A DNA stretch of 64,000 bases. It comes from Burkholderia sp. SRS-W-2-2016. Lineage in GTDB: Bacteria; Pseudomonadota; Gammaproteobacteria; Burkholderiales; Burkholderiaceae. The stretch is from the NCBI RefSeq assembly GCF_001931485.1, contig NZ_MSDV01000023.1:236974-300973 (forward strand), written 5' to 3'. The notes beneath the pieces are model-generated. The model made no database searches. It was not told where the DNA came from and worked only from the letters and a program-made list of their open reading frames with translations. Below are positions 29,227-38,292 of this stretch, in pieces (position 1 is the first letter of the stretch; every line of letters begins with the position of its first letter). The translations under genes were made by a program, and so were the position numbers.

Positions 29227-30126
29227 TTATAGTGTGGCGTCGTTCAACGGCGGCGGCAGACAGTCGAGAAACGCGCGCAGATGCGGGGACATGTCATCGG
29301 TACGAAAGGTCGCGGCGAGCGTCGAGCGGTAAGAAGAACCGGGTCCCGCCAGATGCCGGAACACCACGTCGGCGCGGCCATGACGCGCGACCGATTCGCC
29401 GACCACCGTCACGCCGAGACCGGCGCCGACCAGCGCGATCGCCGTTTGTATTTCGTAAGCTTCGTGCGCAACCAGCGGCGTTACGCCCGCGTCGCGATAC
29501 AACGACAGCACCGAGCGTTTGAACTGCGCGTTCTGGTGTTTAGGATAAAGAATCAACGGCGTATCGGCGAGATCGGCGATACGCAGTGTCTTGCACGCGG
29601 CGAGAGGATGACCCGCTTCGAGCGCGATGACCACGCGCTCGCGCAGCAGCGTGTAGGACGTGCAGCCTTCTACAGTTAGCGGCTGACGGCCGATGCCGAT
29701 ATGGATGCGCATATCGCGCAGCGCATCGGTCTGTTCCTCGGTCAGCATTTCGTACAGCTTCAATTCGACCTGCGGATAGGCTCTGTGGAATTTCTTCAGC
29801 GCGGGCGGCAGCACGCTGTACATCGACGAACGCGTGAAGCCGACACTGAGCCAGCCGCGCCGGCCGACGCCGATTTCCTGCGCGGCTACGGTCATCTGTT
29901 CTAGCGAGCCGAGCAGTTGGCGCGCTTCGGTGCATAGATAGTGGCCGGCTTCGGTCAGCATCAACGGCCGCCGCGCGCGGTCCACCAGTTGCGTGCCGAG
30001 CCGCTCTTCGAGCGCGCGGATCTGCTGGCTCAGCGCGGGCTGCGCGATATGCAGACGCTCGGCGGCGCGGCTGAAATTGAGTTCCTCCGCGAGAATCACG
30101 AAGCATTGGAGAGCTCTGAGGTTCAT
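29227..30126 (-). CDS. LysR-family transcriptional regulator
   Basis: A 299-residue regulator with an N-terminal winged helix ([20 protein letters not shown], residues 16-35) and a CbnR/BenM-like effector domain ([13 protein letters not shown] near residue 90, LIGAGLGV-type turn as [13 protein letters not shown] near 255). It lies directly upstream of, and in the same direction as, the MFS-ligJ2-rraA2 operon, and probably activates it in response to the imported acid or an intermediate. The DNA site at 29204 is a plausible target. Confidence 0.9.
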   Translation of the reverse strand: MNLRALQCFVILAEELNFSRAAERLHIAQPALSQQIRALEERLGTQLVDRARRPLMLTEAGHYLCTEARQLLGSLEQMTVAAQEIGVGRRGWLSVGFTRSSMYSVLPPALKKFHRAYPQVELKLYEMLTEEQTDALRDMRIHIGIGRQPLTVEGCTSYTLLRERVVIALEAGHPLAACKTLRIADLADTPLILYPKHQNAQFKRSVLSLYRDAGVTPLVAHEAYEIQTAIALVGAGLGVTVVGESVARHGRADVVFRHLAGPGSSYRSTLAATFRTDDMSPHLRAFLDCLPPPLNDATL

Positions 30127-30210
30127 GTCGGTAGTCCTGTTGCGGGAATGGACAGGATACCGTGCAGAACTCGTGTGGCTTCGCTACCGATAACCCCCAG
30201 TGATCGCGGT

Positions 30211-30429
30211 ATGGAAACCTGCGATGAGATGATTCACGACGGTCTGAAACGCGCGGGCCTCGCGCAGCCGCGCATCGCGGTGTGCGGCTTCAATCCGCAC
30301 AACGGCGACAACGGTGAGTCCGCCCGGGAGGAGATCGACGTGATCGCGCCGGTGGTCGAGGCCGACGCCGGCGCGACGCAGAAGGCGTTCGACATCGTTA
30401 CGAAGATGGCGCAGCAGCGGGTGAATTGA
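30211..30429 (+). pseudogene. Remnant of a PdxA-type 4-hydroxythreonine-4-phosphate dehydrogenase
   Basis: A 72-codon open frame whose middle matches PdxA/PdxA2 proteins: [23 protein letters not shown], then [13 protein letters not shown]. In full proteins of about 330 residues this block sits near residue 190-230. Everything before it is missing, and the tail ([16 protein letters not shown]) does not continue as PdxA does, so it looks like a fragment with an internal deletion. PdxA2-type genes often accompany RraA-like and four-carbon acid genes, so it was probably once part of the neighbouring catabolic unit. Confidence 0.6.
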
Positions 30430-30447
30430 GGCGGGGTGGTGGGGGCG

Positions 30448-31464
30448 TTAGCGTTTGCGGTACGGCCCCGTCGACGCCCGCACCACCAGTTCCGGCGATG
30501 GCCCGAGCACCATCGACGGCTGTTGCGCCGGGTTTTGAATCAGCCGGATCAGACTCTCGATCGACAACTCCGCGACCGCCGCCGTCTGAATAGCGACCGT
30601 GGTCAGCGCAGGATGCACCTGGTGCGCGAGCTGAATGTCGGTAATGCCGATCACCGACACGTCGTCCGGCACCGCGCGGCCGAGCGTGATCAGCGCCTGC
30701 ACCGCGCCGATCGCGAGCAGGTCGTTGGTCGCGAAGATCGCGCTCACCTGCGGGCGATTCGCCATCAGCTGCATACAGGCCGCGTAACCGGCGTCGATCG
30801 AGTCGCGAATCTGCAGTACCGCGGCCGCGTCGGCTTCGATACCGGCCGCGCGCATCGCCGCGCGAAAACCATTCGAGCGCGCATCCTGCAAACCGCCGCA
30901 ACCGTCGCCGATCAACAGACCGATGTCGCGATGCCCGAGTGTCAGCAGATGCTGCGCGGCCAGCTCGCCGGCGCGCGCGAAATCGACCGCGATGCACGGC
31001 AGTTCGGGCGGCGACTCCGGGTGTTCCCACATCGCCAGCAGAATCGGCGCGCTATGCGTGGCCGACGCGCACAGATCGTTGATCGTGATGTCGGTGTTCA
31101 TCACCAGCACGCCGTCCGCGAGCGTGCCGGCGATCTGGTTCAGATACGCGCGGCCGATCTCCGCATCATCGTCAGTATTGCAAACCATCAGGAAGTGGCC
31201 GCTCTTGCGCGCCGCGCGCTCGGCGGCGAGCACGAACTCGGGGTAGAACGGGTTCGAGATGTTCGACAGCATCAACGCGAGCGTCGACGAACGTCCCTCG
31301 GCCAGCGCGCGCGCATTCAGATTCGGCCGGTAGCCGAGTTCGTCGATTGCCCGCAGCACGCGCTCCGCCGTTTCGGGACGTACCTTGTCGCGATTGCGCA
31401 GGACGTTGGAGACGGTCGCGGCAGTGACCTGCGCGCGCTTCGCGACTTCTGACAGCGTGACCAT
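30448..31464 (-). CDS. LacI-family repressor of the galactan locus
   Basis: A 338-residue LacI/GalR regulator. The DNA-binding domain (EVAKRAQVTAATVSNVLR, then the hinge RPNLNARALAEGRSSTLAL) is followed by a periplasmic-binding-like sugar domain (LSNISNPFYPEFV, GLLIGDG, IFATNDLLAIG, VIGITDIQLAHQVHPALTTV). I use ATG 31464; TTG 31479 is possible. It is divergent from the ABC transporter gene, and two identical 19-bp sites with a central CG lie between them, so it is expected to repress the galactan genes until galacto-oligosaccharide appears. Confidence 0.9.
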   Translation of the reverse strand: MVTLSEVAKRAQVTAATVSNVLRNRDKVRPETAERVLRAIDELGYRPNLNARALAEGRSSTLALMLSNISNPFYPEFVLAAERAARKSGHFLMVCNTDDDAEIGRAYLNQIAGTLADGVLVMNTDITINDLCASATHSAPILLAMWEHPESPPELPCIAVDFARAGELAAQHLLTLGHRDIGLLIGDGCGGLQDARSNGFRAAMRAAGIEADAAAVLQIRDSIDAGYAACMQLMANRPQVSAIFATNDLLAIGAVQALITLGRAVPDDVSVIGITDIQLAHQVHPALTTVAIQTAAVAELSIESLIRLIQNPAQQPSMVLGPSPELVVRASTGPYRKR

Positions 31465-31581
31465 GTTCGGTTGTCCCAAATGTAGGGAAGATGATTCATA
31501 TGTTGCAAGCAGCCCGCGAGATTGCTAACGTCCTGAAAAACATCGCGGAGACACTCACCATGACTTTTCTCGTCGCACTCG

Positions 31582-31600
31582 AATTTAAGCGATTAAATGC
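31582..31600. promoter_or_regulatory. LacI-type operator, copy 1
   Basis: AATTTAAGCGATTAAATGC contains the near-palindrome TTTAA-GCGA-TTAAA with a central CG, the usual form of a LacI/GalR operator. The identical sequence recurs at 31637-31655. The starts are 55 bases apart, close to five helical turns, which would place both on one face of the DNA. Confidence 0.75.
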
Positions 31601-31636
31601 CAGTCGCACAAGGGCCGCCGCTTTATTTTCGAAAAA

Positions 31637-31655
31637 AATTTAAGCGATTAAATGC
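31637..31655. promoter_or_regulatory. LacI-type operator, copy 2
   Basis: An identical copy of the 19-base site at 31582-31600. It ends 13 bases before the ATG of the ABC ATPase gene and abuts its ribosome-binding site (GGAG at 31660), so a repressor here would also cover the start region. An A-tract (31632-31638) lies directly upstream. Confidence 0.75.
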
Positions 31656-31668
31656 AGACGGAGACAGC

Positions 31669-32826
31669 ATGGCAACGATTCGTTTGACCGATGTAAAGAA
31701 GGCCTACGGCGACCATCCGCCGGTGATCCGGCGTGTGAATCTGGAGATCGCGCAGCATGAGTTCTGCGTATTTCTCGGGCCGTCGGGCTGCGGCAAGTCC
31801 ACGTTGCTGCGGATGATCGCCGGTCTCGAAGACCTCAGCGACGGCGAGCTGCATATCGGCGGCCGCCTGGTCAACGACGTGCCCGCCGCCGAGCGCGGCG
31901 TCGCGATGGTGTTCCAGAGCTACGCGCTGTTCCCGCACATGACCGTGTTCGACAACATGGCGTTCGGGCTGAAGCTCGCGAAGCAGCCGAAAGACGTGAT
32001 CGAGCGCAAGGTGCGGGAGGCCGCGCGCATCCTGCAACTGGAAAGTCTGCTCGAGCGTCATCCGAAAGCGTTGTCGGGCGGTCAGCGCCAGCGCGTTGCG
32101 ATTGGCCGCGCGATCGTGCGTGAACCCGGCGTATTTCTGTTCGACGAACCGCTGTCGAATCTCGATGCCGCGCTGCGCGGTCAGACCCGCGTGGAGATCG
32201 CGCGACTGCATCAGCGCTTCGCGGATGCGAGCGTGGTCTACGTGACGCACGATCAGGTCGAGGCGATGACGCTCGCCGATCGCATCGTGCTGCTGCATGC
32301 GGGCGCGGATGCCGAGCGCTTCGGCAGCATCGCGCAGACCGGCGCGCCGCTCGAGCTGTATCACCATCCGAAGTCGCGCTTCGTCGCCGGCTTTATCGGC
32401 TCGCCGCGGATGAACTTCATCGACGCGACGGTCGACTCGATCGAGCCGGGCCGCGTGACGGTCGCACTGCTAACTAATGCCAGCCACGGCGGCGACGCGG
32501 TGAAGCTCGTCGCGCACGTCGACGGTCAACGCCTGCAACGCGGCCAGCGCGTGACGCTCGGCGTGCGGCCCGAACATCTGCGGCTCGACGGCGACGACCA
32601 GTTCATTCAGTGCGCGACCGTGCTGTCGGAGCGGCTCGGCGAGCACAGCTATATCCACGCGGACTACGCGGGCGGCACGCTGATCGCGAAGGCGCCCGGC
32701 GATACGCCGCTCGGCGCGGGAGAACACATTCGCGTGCACGTGCCGGCGTCGGCCTGTCATCTGTTCGACGAACAGGGTCTTGCATTGCGGCGTAGCACGT
32801 TCGAACCCGAAGGCGCGGCCGCCTGA
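31669..32826 (+). CDS. ABC transporter ATPase for oligosaccharides (MsmK/UgpC type)
   Basis: A 385-residue CUT1-family ATPase. It has Walker A GPSGCGKST (residues 38-46), the Q-loop VFQSYALFPHM, signature LSGGQRQR (about 135), Walker B VFLFDEPLSNLD and the H-loop VYVTHDQ. A C-terminal OB-fold (TOBE) regulatory domain begins near residue 240 (GFIGSPRMNF). It energises the two permeases downstream. In Bacillus the gan transporter borrows the shared MsmX ATPase; here the locus has its own. The start is ATG 31669 with GGAG 6 bases before. Confidence 0.93.
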   Translation: MATIRLTDVKKAYGDHPPVIRRVNLEIAQHEFCVFLGPSGCGKSTLLRMIAGLEDLSDGELHIGGRLVNDVPAAERGVAMVFQSYALFPHMTVFDNMAFGLKLAKQPKDVIERKVREAARILQLESLLERHPKALSGGQRQRVAIGRAIVREPGVFLFDEPLSNLDAALRGQTRVEIARLHQRFADASVVYVTHDQVEAMTLADRIVLLHAGADAERFGSIAQTGAPLELYHHPKSRFVAGFIGSPRMNFIDATVDSIEPGRVTVALLTNASHGGDAVKLVAHVDGQRLQRGQRVTLGVRPEHLRLDGDDQFIQCATVLSERLGEHSYIHADYAGGTLIAKAPGDTPLGAGEHIRVHVPASACHLFDEQGLALRRSTFEPEGAAA

Positions 32827-32936
32827 TCGATCGTCAACGACGAACCCGCGAAAGGTTCGTCATGCTCAATTCCGCCGCAGAGCGGCATACATCGCCGGCC
32901 ACGTAGCCGGTCAACAAGGTAGACAAGGAGACATAG

Positions 32937-34190
32937 ATGATTGCTCTTCGCCTTCGCCGTCTTGCACGGCTGTCGCTGGCGGCCGCAATGGTGGCCGGCG
33001 CGCTCGGCAGCGCCACGGTCGACGCGGCCACGCTGAACGTCAACGTATCGGCGCGCGGCAACCAGCGCTCGACCTGGCAGGACGCGTTCGACCAGTTCAA
33101 GAAAGCCAATCCCGACATCGATCTGAAAGTCACGTACATCACCGAGGAAGCGTACAAGGTGCAGATGGGCGGCTGGCTCGCGACGGATCCGCCCGACGTG
33201 GTGTCGTGGCACGACGGCGAGCGGATGGCCTATTACGCGCAGCGCGGGCTGCTCGAAGACCTGAGCCCGGACTGGTCGAAGAACGGCTGGTCGCAGCAAT
33301 ACGCGTCGGTCAAGGAAGCATCGACGTATAAGGGCAAGCAGTATGCGGCGCCGCTCGGCTATGACGCGTACGGCTTCTTCTATCGCAAGGACCTGTTCGA
33401 GAAGGCCGGCATCAAGGGCGAACCGAAAACGTGGGACGAACTGCTCGACGCGACGAAGAAACTGAAAGCGATCGGCGTCGCGCCGATCGCGGTGGCCGCG
33501 CGCGATAGCTGGACGCTCGCCGCGTGGTTCGACTATCTGGATCTGCGCATCAACGGCAACGAGTTCCATCAGAAGCTGATGGCCGGCGAAGTGCCGTACA
33601 CCGATCCGCGCGTGAAGAAGGTCTACACGACGTGGAAGACGCTGCTCGACAATCACGCGTATATCGACAACGCGCTGTCCTACGATCTCGATTCGATCGC
33701 GCCGTTCCTCGTCAACGGTAAGGCCGGCATGATGCTGATGGGCACGTTCTTCTCGGCGAGCTTCCCGCCGGCGGTGAAGGATCAGATCGGCTTCTTCCGC
33801 TTCCCGGTGATCGACGCGAAGGTGCCGATGGCCGAGGACGGTCCGGTCAACGTGCTGCTGATTCCTGCGAAGGCGAAGAACAAGGCCGACGCGCGCAAGC
33901 TGCTCGCGTTCATGGAACAGCCGAAGATCAATGCGGAACTCGCGAAGGGCTGGGGCCAGTTGCCGTCGAACAGCCAGGCGACCGAGCCGGAAGATCCGAT
34001 CTCGAAGGTCGGCTTCCAGACGCTCGCGAACACGCGCGGCGGCATTGCGCAGTTCTACGATCGCGATATGCAGAAGGAAATGGCCGACGAAGGGATGAAG
34101 GCCATGCAGCAGTTCTATAGCGATCCGTCGCAACTCGACAGCGTGCTCGCGCATCTCGAAGCGACCCGCAAGCGCATCTACCAGAAGTAA
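32937..34190 (+). CDS. Galacto-oligosaccharide-binding protein (GanS-like)
   Basis: A 417-residue extracellular solute-binding protein family 1. The signal peptide covers about residues 1-27 (LRRLARLSLAAAMVAGALG, cleavage near VDAAT). The mature part has FDQFKKANPDIDLKVTYI, VVSWHDGERMAYYAQRG, GYDAYGFFYRKDLFEKAG and LMGTFFSASFPPAVKDQI, features of oligosaccharide binders. AAGGAGACATAG precedes ATG 32937. It delivers sugar to the membrane pair downstream. Galactan-derived oligosaccharide as ligand is inferred from the GH42 and GH53 genes. Confidence 0.92.
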   Translation: MIALRLRRLARLSLAAAMVAGALGSATVDAATLNVNVSARGNQRSTWQDAFDQFKKANPDIDLKVTYITEEAYKVQMGGWLATDPPDVVSWHDGERMAYYAQRGLLEDLSPDWSKNGWSQQYASVKEASTYKGKQYAAPLGYDAYGFFYRKDLFEKAGIKGEPKTWDELLDATKKLKAIGVAPIAVAARDSWTLAAWFDYLDLRINGNEFHQKLMAGEVPYTDPRVKKVYTTWKTLLDNHAYIDNALSYDLDSIAPFLVNGKAGMMLMGTFFSASFPPAVKDQIGFFRFPVIDAKVPMAEDGPVNVLLIPAKAKNKADARKLLAFMEQPKINAELAKGWGQLPSNSQATEPEDPISKVGFQTLANTRGGIAQFYDRDMQKEMADEGMKAMQQFYSDPSQLDSVLAHLEATRKRIYQK

Positions 34191-34303
34191 CTCCCGCCGC
34201 GCCGGCCGCATTCTGGCGGCCGGTGTGTGCCGGCGATTGCCGCGACCGCGCGTGCGTTGTTTCGCTGCGCGCGTCGCCCGCGCATTCCACCGAGGCCTGA
34301 TCC

Positions 34304-35209
34304 ATGTCTGATACCGCAGCGCGCCGCCTGCCCGCGGCGCGGCCCCGTCGCGTCTCGACGACCCGACGTCACCAGCATCGCGCGGCGTTTTTCTTCTTGC
34401 TGCCGGGCTGCGCATTGTTCTGCCTGTGCGTGATCTATCCGATCATCAGCAGTATTTCGCTGAGCTTTTATAACTGGGACGGCATGACGCCGAAGACCTT
34501 CGCGGGTCTGGCCAATTACACCGAGCTGTTCCAGTCCGATACGTTTTATACGGCGCTGAAGAACAACCTGATCTGGCTCGCGCTGTTTCTGCTGGCGCCG
34601 CCGCTCGGTCTGCTGTTCGCGCTGTATCTGAACCAGCACGTGCGCGGCATGCGCGTCGTGAAGTCGCTGTTTTTCGCGCCGTTCGTGTTGTCGGGCGTGG
34701 TGGTCGGGCTGGTGTTCAGCTGGTTCTACGATCCGACTTTCGGCTTGCTGCGCCTGATTCTCGGACGCGGTATTCCGGTACTCGGCGACCCGCATACGGT
34801 CACGTTCGGGATCATCTTCGCCGCGCTATGGCCGCAGACGCCGTTCTGCATGGTGCTGTATCTGACCGGGCTGACCGGCATCAATCCGGAAGTCGTCGAA
34901 GCCGCGCGGATGGAAGGCGCGAAAGGGCTGCGTCTGCTGTGGCACGTGATCCTGCCGCAATTGCGGCCCGCCACTTTCATGGCGGTCGTATTGACCGTGA
35001 TCGGTGCGCTGCGCAGCTTCGACCTGATCGCGGTGATGAGCGGCGGCGGCCCGTTCGATAGCTCCACCGTGCTCGCCTATTACATGTACGACCAGGCGAT
35101 CAAGTACTACCGCGAAGGCTATTCCGCGGCAATCGCGGTCGTGCTGTTCGCGATCATGCTCGTCTACATCGTGTTCCATCTGCGCCGCATGCTGCGCGAA
35201 GAACGCTGA
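34304..35209 (+). CDS. ABC sugar permease, first subunit (GanP-like)
   Basis: A 301-residue CUT1 permease with six helices and an Arg/Thr-rich cytoplasmic extension of about 30 residues. The EAA loop that docks on the ATPase is VVEAARMEGAKGLRLLWHVILP near residue 200-220. It starts at ATG 34304 behind CGAGG. It pairs with the permease encoded 27 bases downstream. Confidence 0.92.
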   Translation: MSDTAARRLPAARPRRVSTTRRHQHRAAFFFLLPGCALFCLCVIYPIISSISLSFYNWDGMTPKTFAGLANYTELFQSDTFYTALKNNLIWLALFLLAPPLGLLFALYLNQHVRGMRVVKSLFFAPFVLSGVVVGLVFSWFYDPTFGLLRLILGRGIPVLGDPHTVTFGIIFAALWPQTPFCMVLYLTGLTGINPEVVEAARMEGAKGLRLLWHVILPQLRPATFMAVVLTVIGALRSFDLIAVMSGGGPFDSSTVLAYYMYDQAIKYYREGYSAAIAVVLFAIMLVYIVFHLRRMLREER

Positions 35210-35236
35210 TTCATTGAACGTCAGGAGTACCAGGTC

Positions 35237-36088
35237 ATGTATCCACTTCCCGTCGAACGCTGGAAACCGCTGAATCGAACGCTCTATAAAGCGTCGCTGC
35301 CGCTCGCGCTGTTCATCTGGCTGCTGCCGATGCTCGCCGTGCTGGTCACGTCGATCCGCTCGTCAGATGAACTGATGCACGGCGATTACTGGACGTGGCC
35401 GAAGCATTTCGCGCTGCTGGAGAACTACGGCGCGGCGCTCACGCAGACGCCGATGCTGCATTACTTCGCCAATAGCGTGCTGATCACGGTGCCGTCGGTG
35501 ATCGGTGCGATCGTGCTCGCGTCGATGGCGGGCTTCGCGCTCGCGACCTATCGCTTTCCGGGCAACACCGCGGTGCTGTTCGCATTCGTCGCCGGCAATT
35601 TCGTGCCGATCCAGATCCTGATGATTCCGGTGCGGGACATGGCGCTGAAGTTCGGACTGTTCAATACCGTGTGGGCGCTGGTGATCTTTCACGTGTCGTT
35701 TCAGACCGGCTTTTGCACGCTGTTTCTGCGCAACTTCATCAAGCAGCTGCCGTTCGAGATGATCGAGGCGGCGCGCGTGGAAGGCGCGAGCGAATGGATG
35801 ATCTACCTGCGCATCGTGCTGCCGCTGATCCGGCCCGCGCTCGCGGCGCTCGGCATTCTCGTGTTCACGTTCGTGTGGAACGACTACTTCTGGGCGCTGT
35901 GCCTCACGCAAGGCGATGAGGCCGCGCCGATCACGGTCGGCGTCGCCGCGCTCAAAGGGCAGTGGACCACCGCGTGGAATCTGGTCGCGGCGGGCTCGGT
36001 ATTGGCCGCGCTGCCGTCGGTGCTGATGTTCTTCGCGATGCAACGTCATTTCGTCGCCGGGCTGACGTTCGGCGCGAGCAAGGGATAA
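35237..36088 (+). CDS. ABC sugar permease, second subunit (GanQ-like)
   Basis: A 283-residue CUT1 permease (MalG-like half). It has six helices and the EAA loop MIEAARVEGASEWMIYLRIV near residue 175-195. AGGAG stands 8 bases before ATG 35237. With the preceding subunit it forms the channel for the binding protein's ligand. Confidence 0.92.
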   Translation: MYPLPVERWKPLNRTLYKASLPLALFIWLLPMLAVLVTSIRSSDELMHGDYWTWPKHFALLENYGAALTQTPMLHYFANSVLITVPSVIGAIVLASMAGFALATYRFPGNTAVLFAFVAGNFVPIQILMIPVRDMALKFGLFNTVWALVIFHVSFQTGFCTLFLRNFIKQLPFEMIEAARVEGASEWMIYLRIVLPLIRPALAALGILVFTFVWNDYFWALCLTQGDEAAPITVGVAALKGQWTTAWNLVAAGSVLAALPSVLMFFAMQRHFVAGLTFGASKG

Positions 36089-36139
36089 ACCGCGAGCCAG
36101 CCCGCGGGCCGGGCCGTCAACTCACAACGAGACTTTCAC

Positions 36140-38104
36140 ATGCAACTTGGTGTCTGCTACTACCCCGAACAATGGCCGCGCGAGATGTGGGCCGACGACG
36201 CGCAACGGATGGTCGAACTCGGCATCACCCACGTGCGGATCGCCGAATTCGCGTGGAGCCGGATGGAGCCGCGCGCCGGCGAATTCGACTGGCAATGGCT
36301 CGACGAAGCGGTCGACACGCTCGCGAAGGCCGGCCTGAAACTGGTGCTCGGCACGCCGACCGCGTCGCCGCCGAAGTGGCTGATCGATGCGCATCCGGAC
36401 ATGCTGCCGGTGCGCGCGGACGGCACGCGCTGGAATTTCGGTTCGCGCCGTCACTACGATATTTCGAGCGACATGTACCGGCGCGAATGCGTGCGGATCG
36501 TGACCGCGATGGCGCAACGCTATGGACGACATCCGTCGATCGTTGCATGGCAGACCGATAACGAACTCGGTTGCCACGAGACGGTGCCGAGTTATTCGCC
36601 GGCGGCGTTGACGCGTTTTCATGGGTGGCTGCAGCGCCGCTACGAAACTGTCGGCGCGCTGAACGAAGCGTGGGGCAACGTGTTCTGGAGTATGGAGTAT
36701 CCGTCGTTCGACGCGATCGGCCTGCCGAACCTGACGCCCACCGACGCGAATCCGATCCATCTGCTCGACTTCCGCCGCTTCATGTCCGACGAAGTGGCGA
36801 GCTTTCATCGCGAGCAGATCGACGTGCTGCGCGAACACGCACCGAATGCGGATTTGCTGCACAACTTCATGGGTTTTTTCACGACCTTCGATCATTACCG
36901 CTTCACTGAAGACAACGCGATCGACGTCGCCGCATGGGACAGCTATCCGATCGCGCGCACCGAATCGATTGCATTGCCCGAAGAACAGAAGGCGCGGTTT
37001 GCGCGCACTGGCCACCCCGATGTGTCCGCGTTCGATCACGACCGTTACCGCGGCGTCGGCGCCGGGCGTTTCTGGGTGATGGAGCAGCAGGCCGGCCCGG
37101 TGAACTGGGCGCCGTGGAATCCGGTGCCCGCGCGCGGGATGGTGCGGCTGTGGGCGTATGAAGCGTTCGCGCACGGTGCGGAACTGGTGTCGTATTTCCG
37201 CTGGCGGCAGTGCCCGTATGCCCAGGAGCAGATGCATTCCGGGCTCAATCTGCCGAATAACGAGTTGTCGCCGGGTGGTCTCGAAGTGCAGCAGGCGGCG
37301 CGCGAGATTGCCGGTAGCGCGGCGCTGTCGAAGCTCGCCGCGCCGTCGCGCGTGGCCGTCGCGCTGCTGTTCGATTACGAGTCGCAATGGATGTTCGAGA
37401 TCCAGCGCCACGGCAAGGGTTTCGACTATCAGACGCTGGTATTCGACTACTACGAAGCGCTGCGCGAACTTGGGCTCGATGTCGATATCGTGTCGAGCCG
37501 CGCCGATGTTTCGGGCTACCAACTGGTTGTCGTGCCGAGTCTCGCGACGATCGACGACGCACTGGTCGAGCAGATCGCCCACAGCCGCGCGCAATGGGTG
37601 TTCGGTCCGCGCAGCGGCTCGAAGACCGGCGAGTTCGCGATCCCCGGCAATCTGCCGCCCGGCGCATTGCAGCGCGTGCTGCCGATCCAGGTGCTGGAAG
37701 TCGAAACGCTGCGCGCGTCGCTGGCGCCCGCGCTCACGATCGACGGCACCGAGGGCCACGCGCTGCATTGGCGCGAGCATGTGCGCGCGAACGGCGAGAC
37801 GCGCATTGCCGCGCGTTTCGACGATGCGTGGCCGGCGCTGCTGACGCACGGCAACGTGCGCTACGTCGCCGGCTGGCTGTCGCATGAACTGCATCGCACG
37901 GTGTTGCAGCAGGCGGCGCGCGACGCCGGTCTCGAAACGCAGTTGCTTGCCGATGGACTGCGGCTGCGCCGGCGCGGCGGGCTGACGTTCGCATTCAACT
38001 TCGGCGAGCAGGCGGTGCAGGCGCCGGCGCCGCGCAACGCGACGTTCGTGCTGGGTGAGCCGCGTCTGCAAACCGGCGAGCTTTGCGTGTGGCAAGACGC
38101 GTGA
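36140..38104 (+). CDS. ganA: Beta-galactosidase, GH42
   Basis: A 654-residue cytoplasmic GH42 enzyme that removes terminal beta-galactose from imported galacto-oligosaccharides. Domain A is a TIM barrel beginning QLGVCYYPEQWP, with acid/base E142 in WQTDNELGC and nucleophile E315 in VMEQQAGPVNW. Domain B (about 395-590) is the trimerisation fold, and domain C is the short beta-rich end. No signal peptide is present. It follows the permease gene by 51 bases. The orientation and order match ganA in Bacillus. Confidence 0.94.
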   Translation: MQLGVCYYPEQWPREMWADDAQRMVELGITHVRIAEFAWSRMEPRAGEFDWQWLDEAVDTLAKAGLKLVLGTPTASPPKWLIDAHPDMLPVRADGTRWNFGSRRHYDISSDMYRRECVRIVTAMAQRYGRHPSIVAWQTDNELGCHETVPSYSPAALTRFHGWLQRRYETVGALNEAWGNVFWSMEYPSFDAIGLPNLTPTDANPIHLLDFRRFMSDEVASFHREQIDVLREHAPNADLLHNFMGFFTTFDHYRFTEDNAIDVAAWDSYPIARTESIALPEEQKARFARTGHPDVSAFDHDRYRGVGAGRFWVMEQQAGPVNWAPWNPVPARGMVRLWAYEAFAHGAELVSYFRWRQCPYAQEQMHSGLNLPNNELSPGGLEVQQAAREIAGSAALSKLAAPSRVAVALLFDYESQWMFEIQRHGKGFDYQTLVFDYYEALRELGLDVDIVSSRADVSGYQLVVVPSLATIDDALVEQIAHSRAQWVFGPRSGSKTGEFAIPGNLPPGALQRVLPIQVLEVETLRASLAPALTIDGTEGHALHWREHVRANGETRIAARFDDAWPALLTHGNVRYVAGWLSHELHRTVLQQAARDAGLETQLLADGLRLRRRGGLTFAFNFGEQAVQAPAPRNATFVLGEPRLQTGELCVWQDA

Positions 38105-38292
38105 TCCGGCGGCCGGCGCGATCGCGGTCGCGCTGGCCGGTGGGCAGTTATGCAGTCGTAAAGACGGGCGGTCGGTCACGCCCGGCGCAGTAGAAGCAAC
38201 GCAGTCTGAAACTCGAAGGTTGCAGCACGGACGCATCAAACCAGATCAGGCGGCTCGTCAAAAGCCGCCATTCAATACATGGAGGATGACGG

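Noticed and set aside
36122..38239. A 705-codon open frame antisense to the GH42 gene
   Set aside because: It is Arg/His-rich, matches no family, and mirrors the codon bias of the strongly supported GH42 gene on the other strand.
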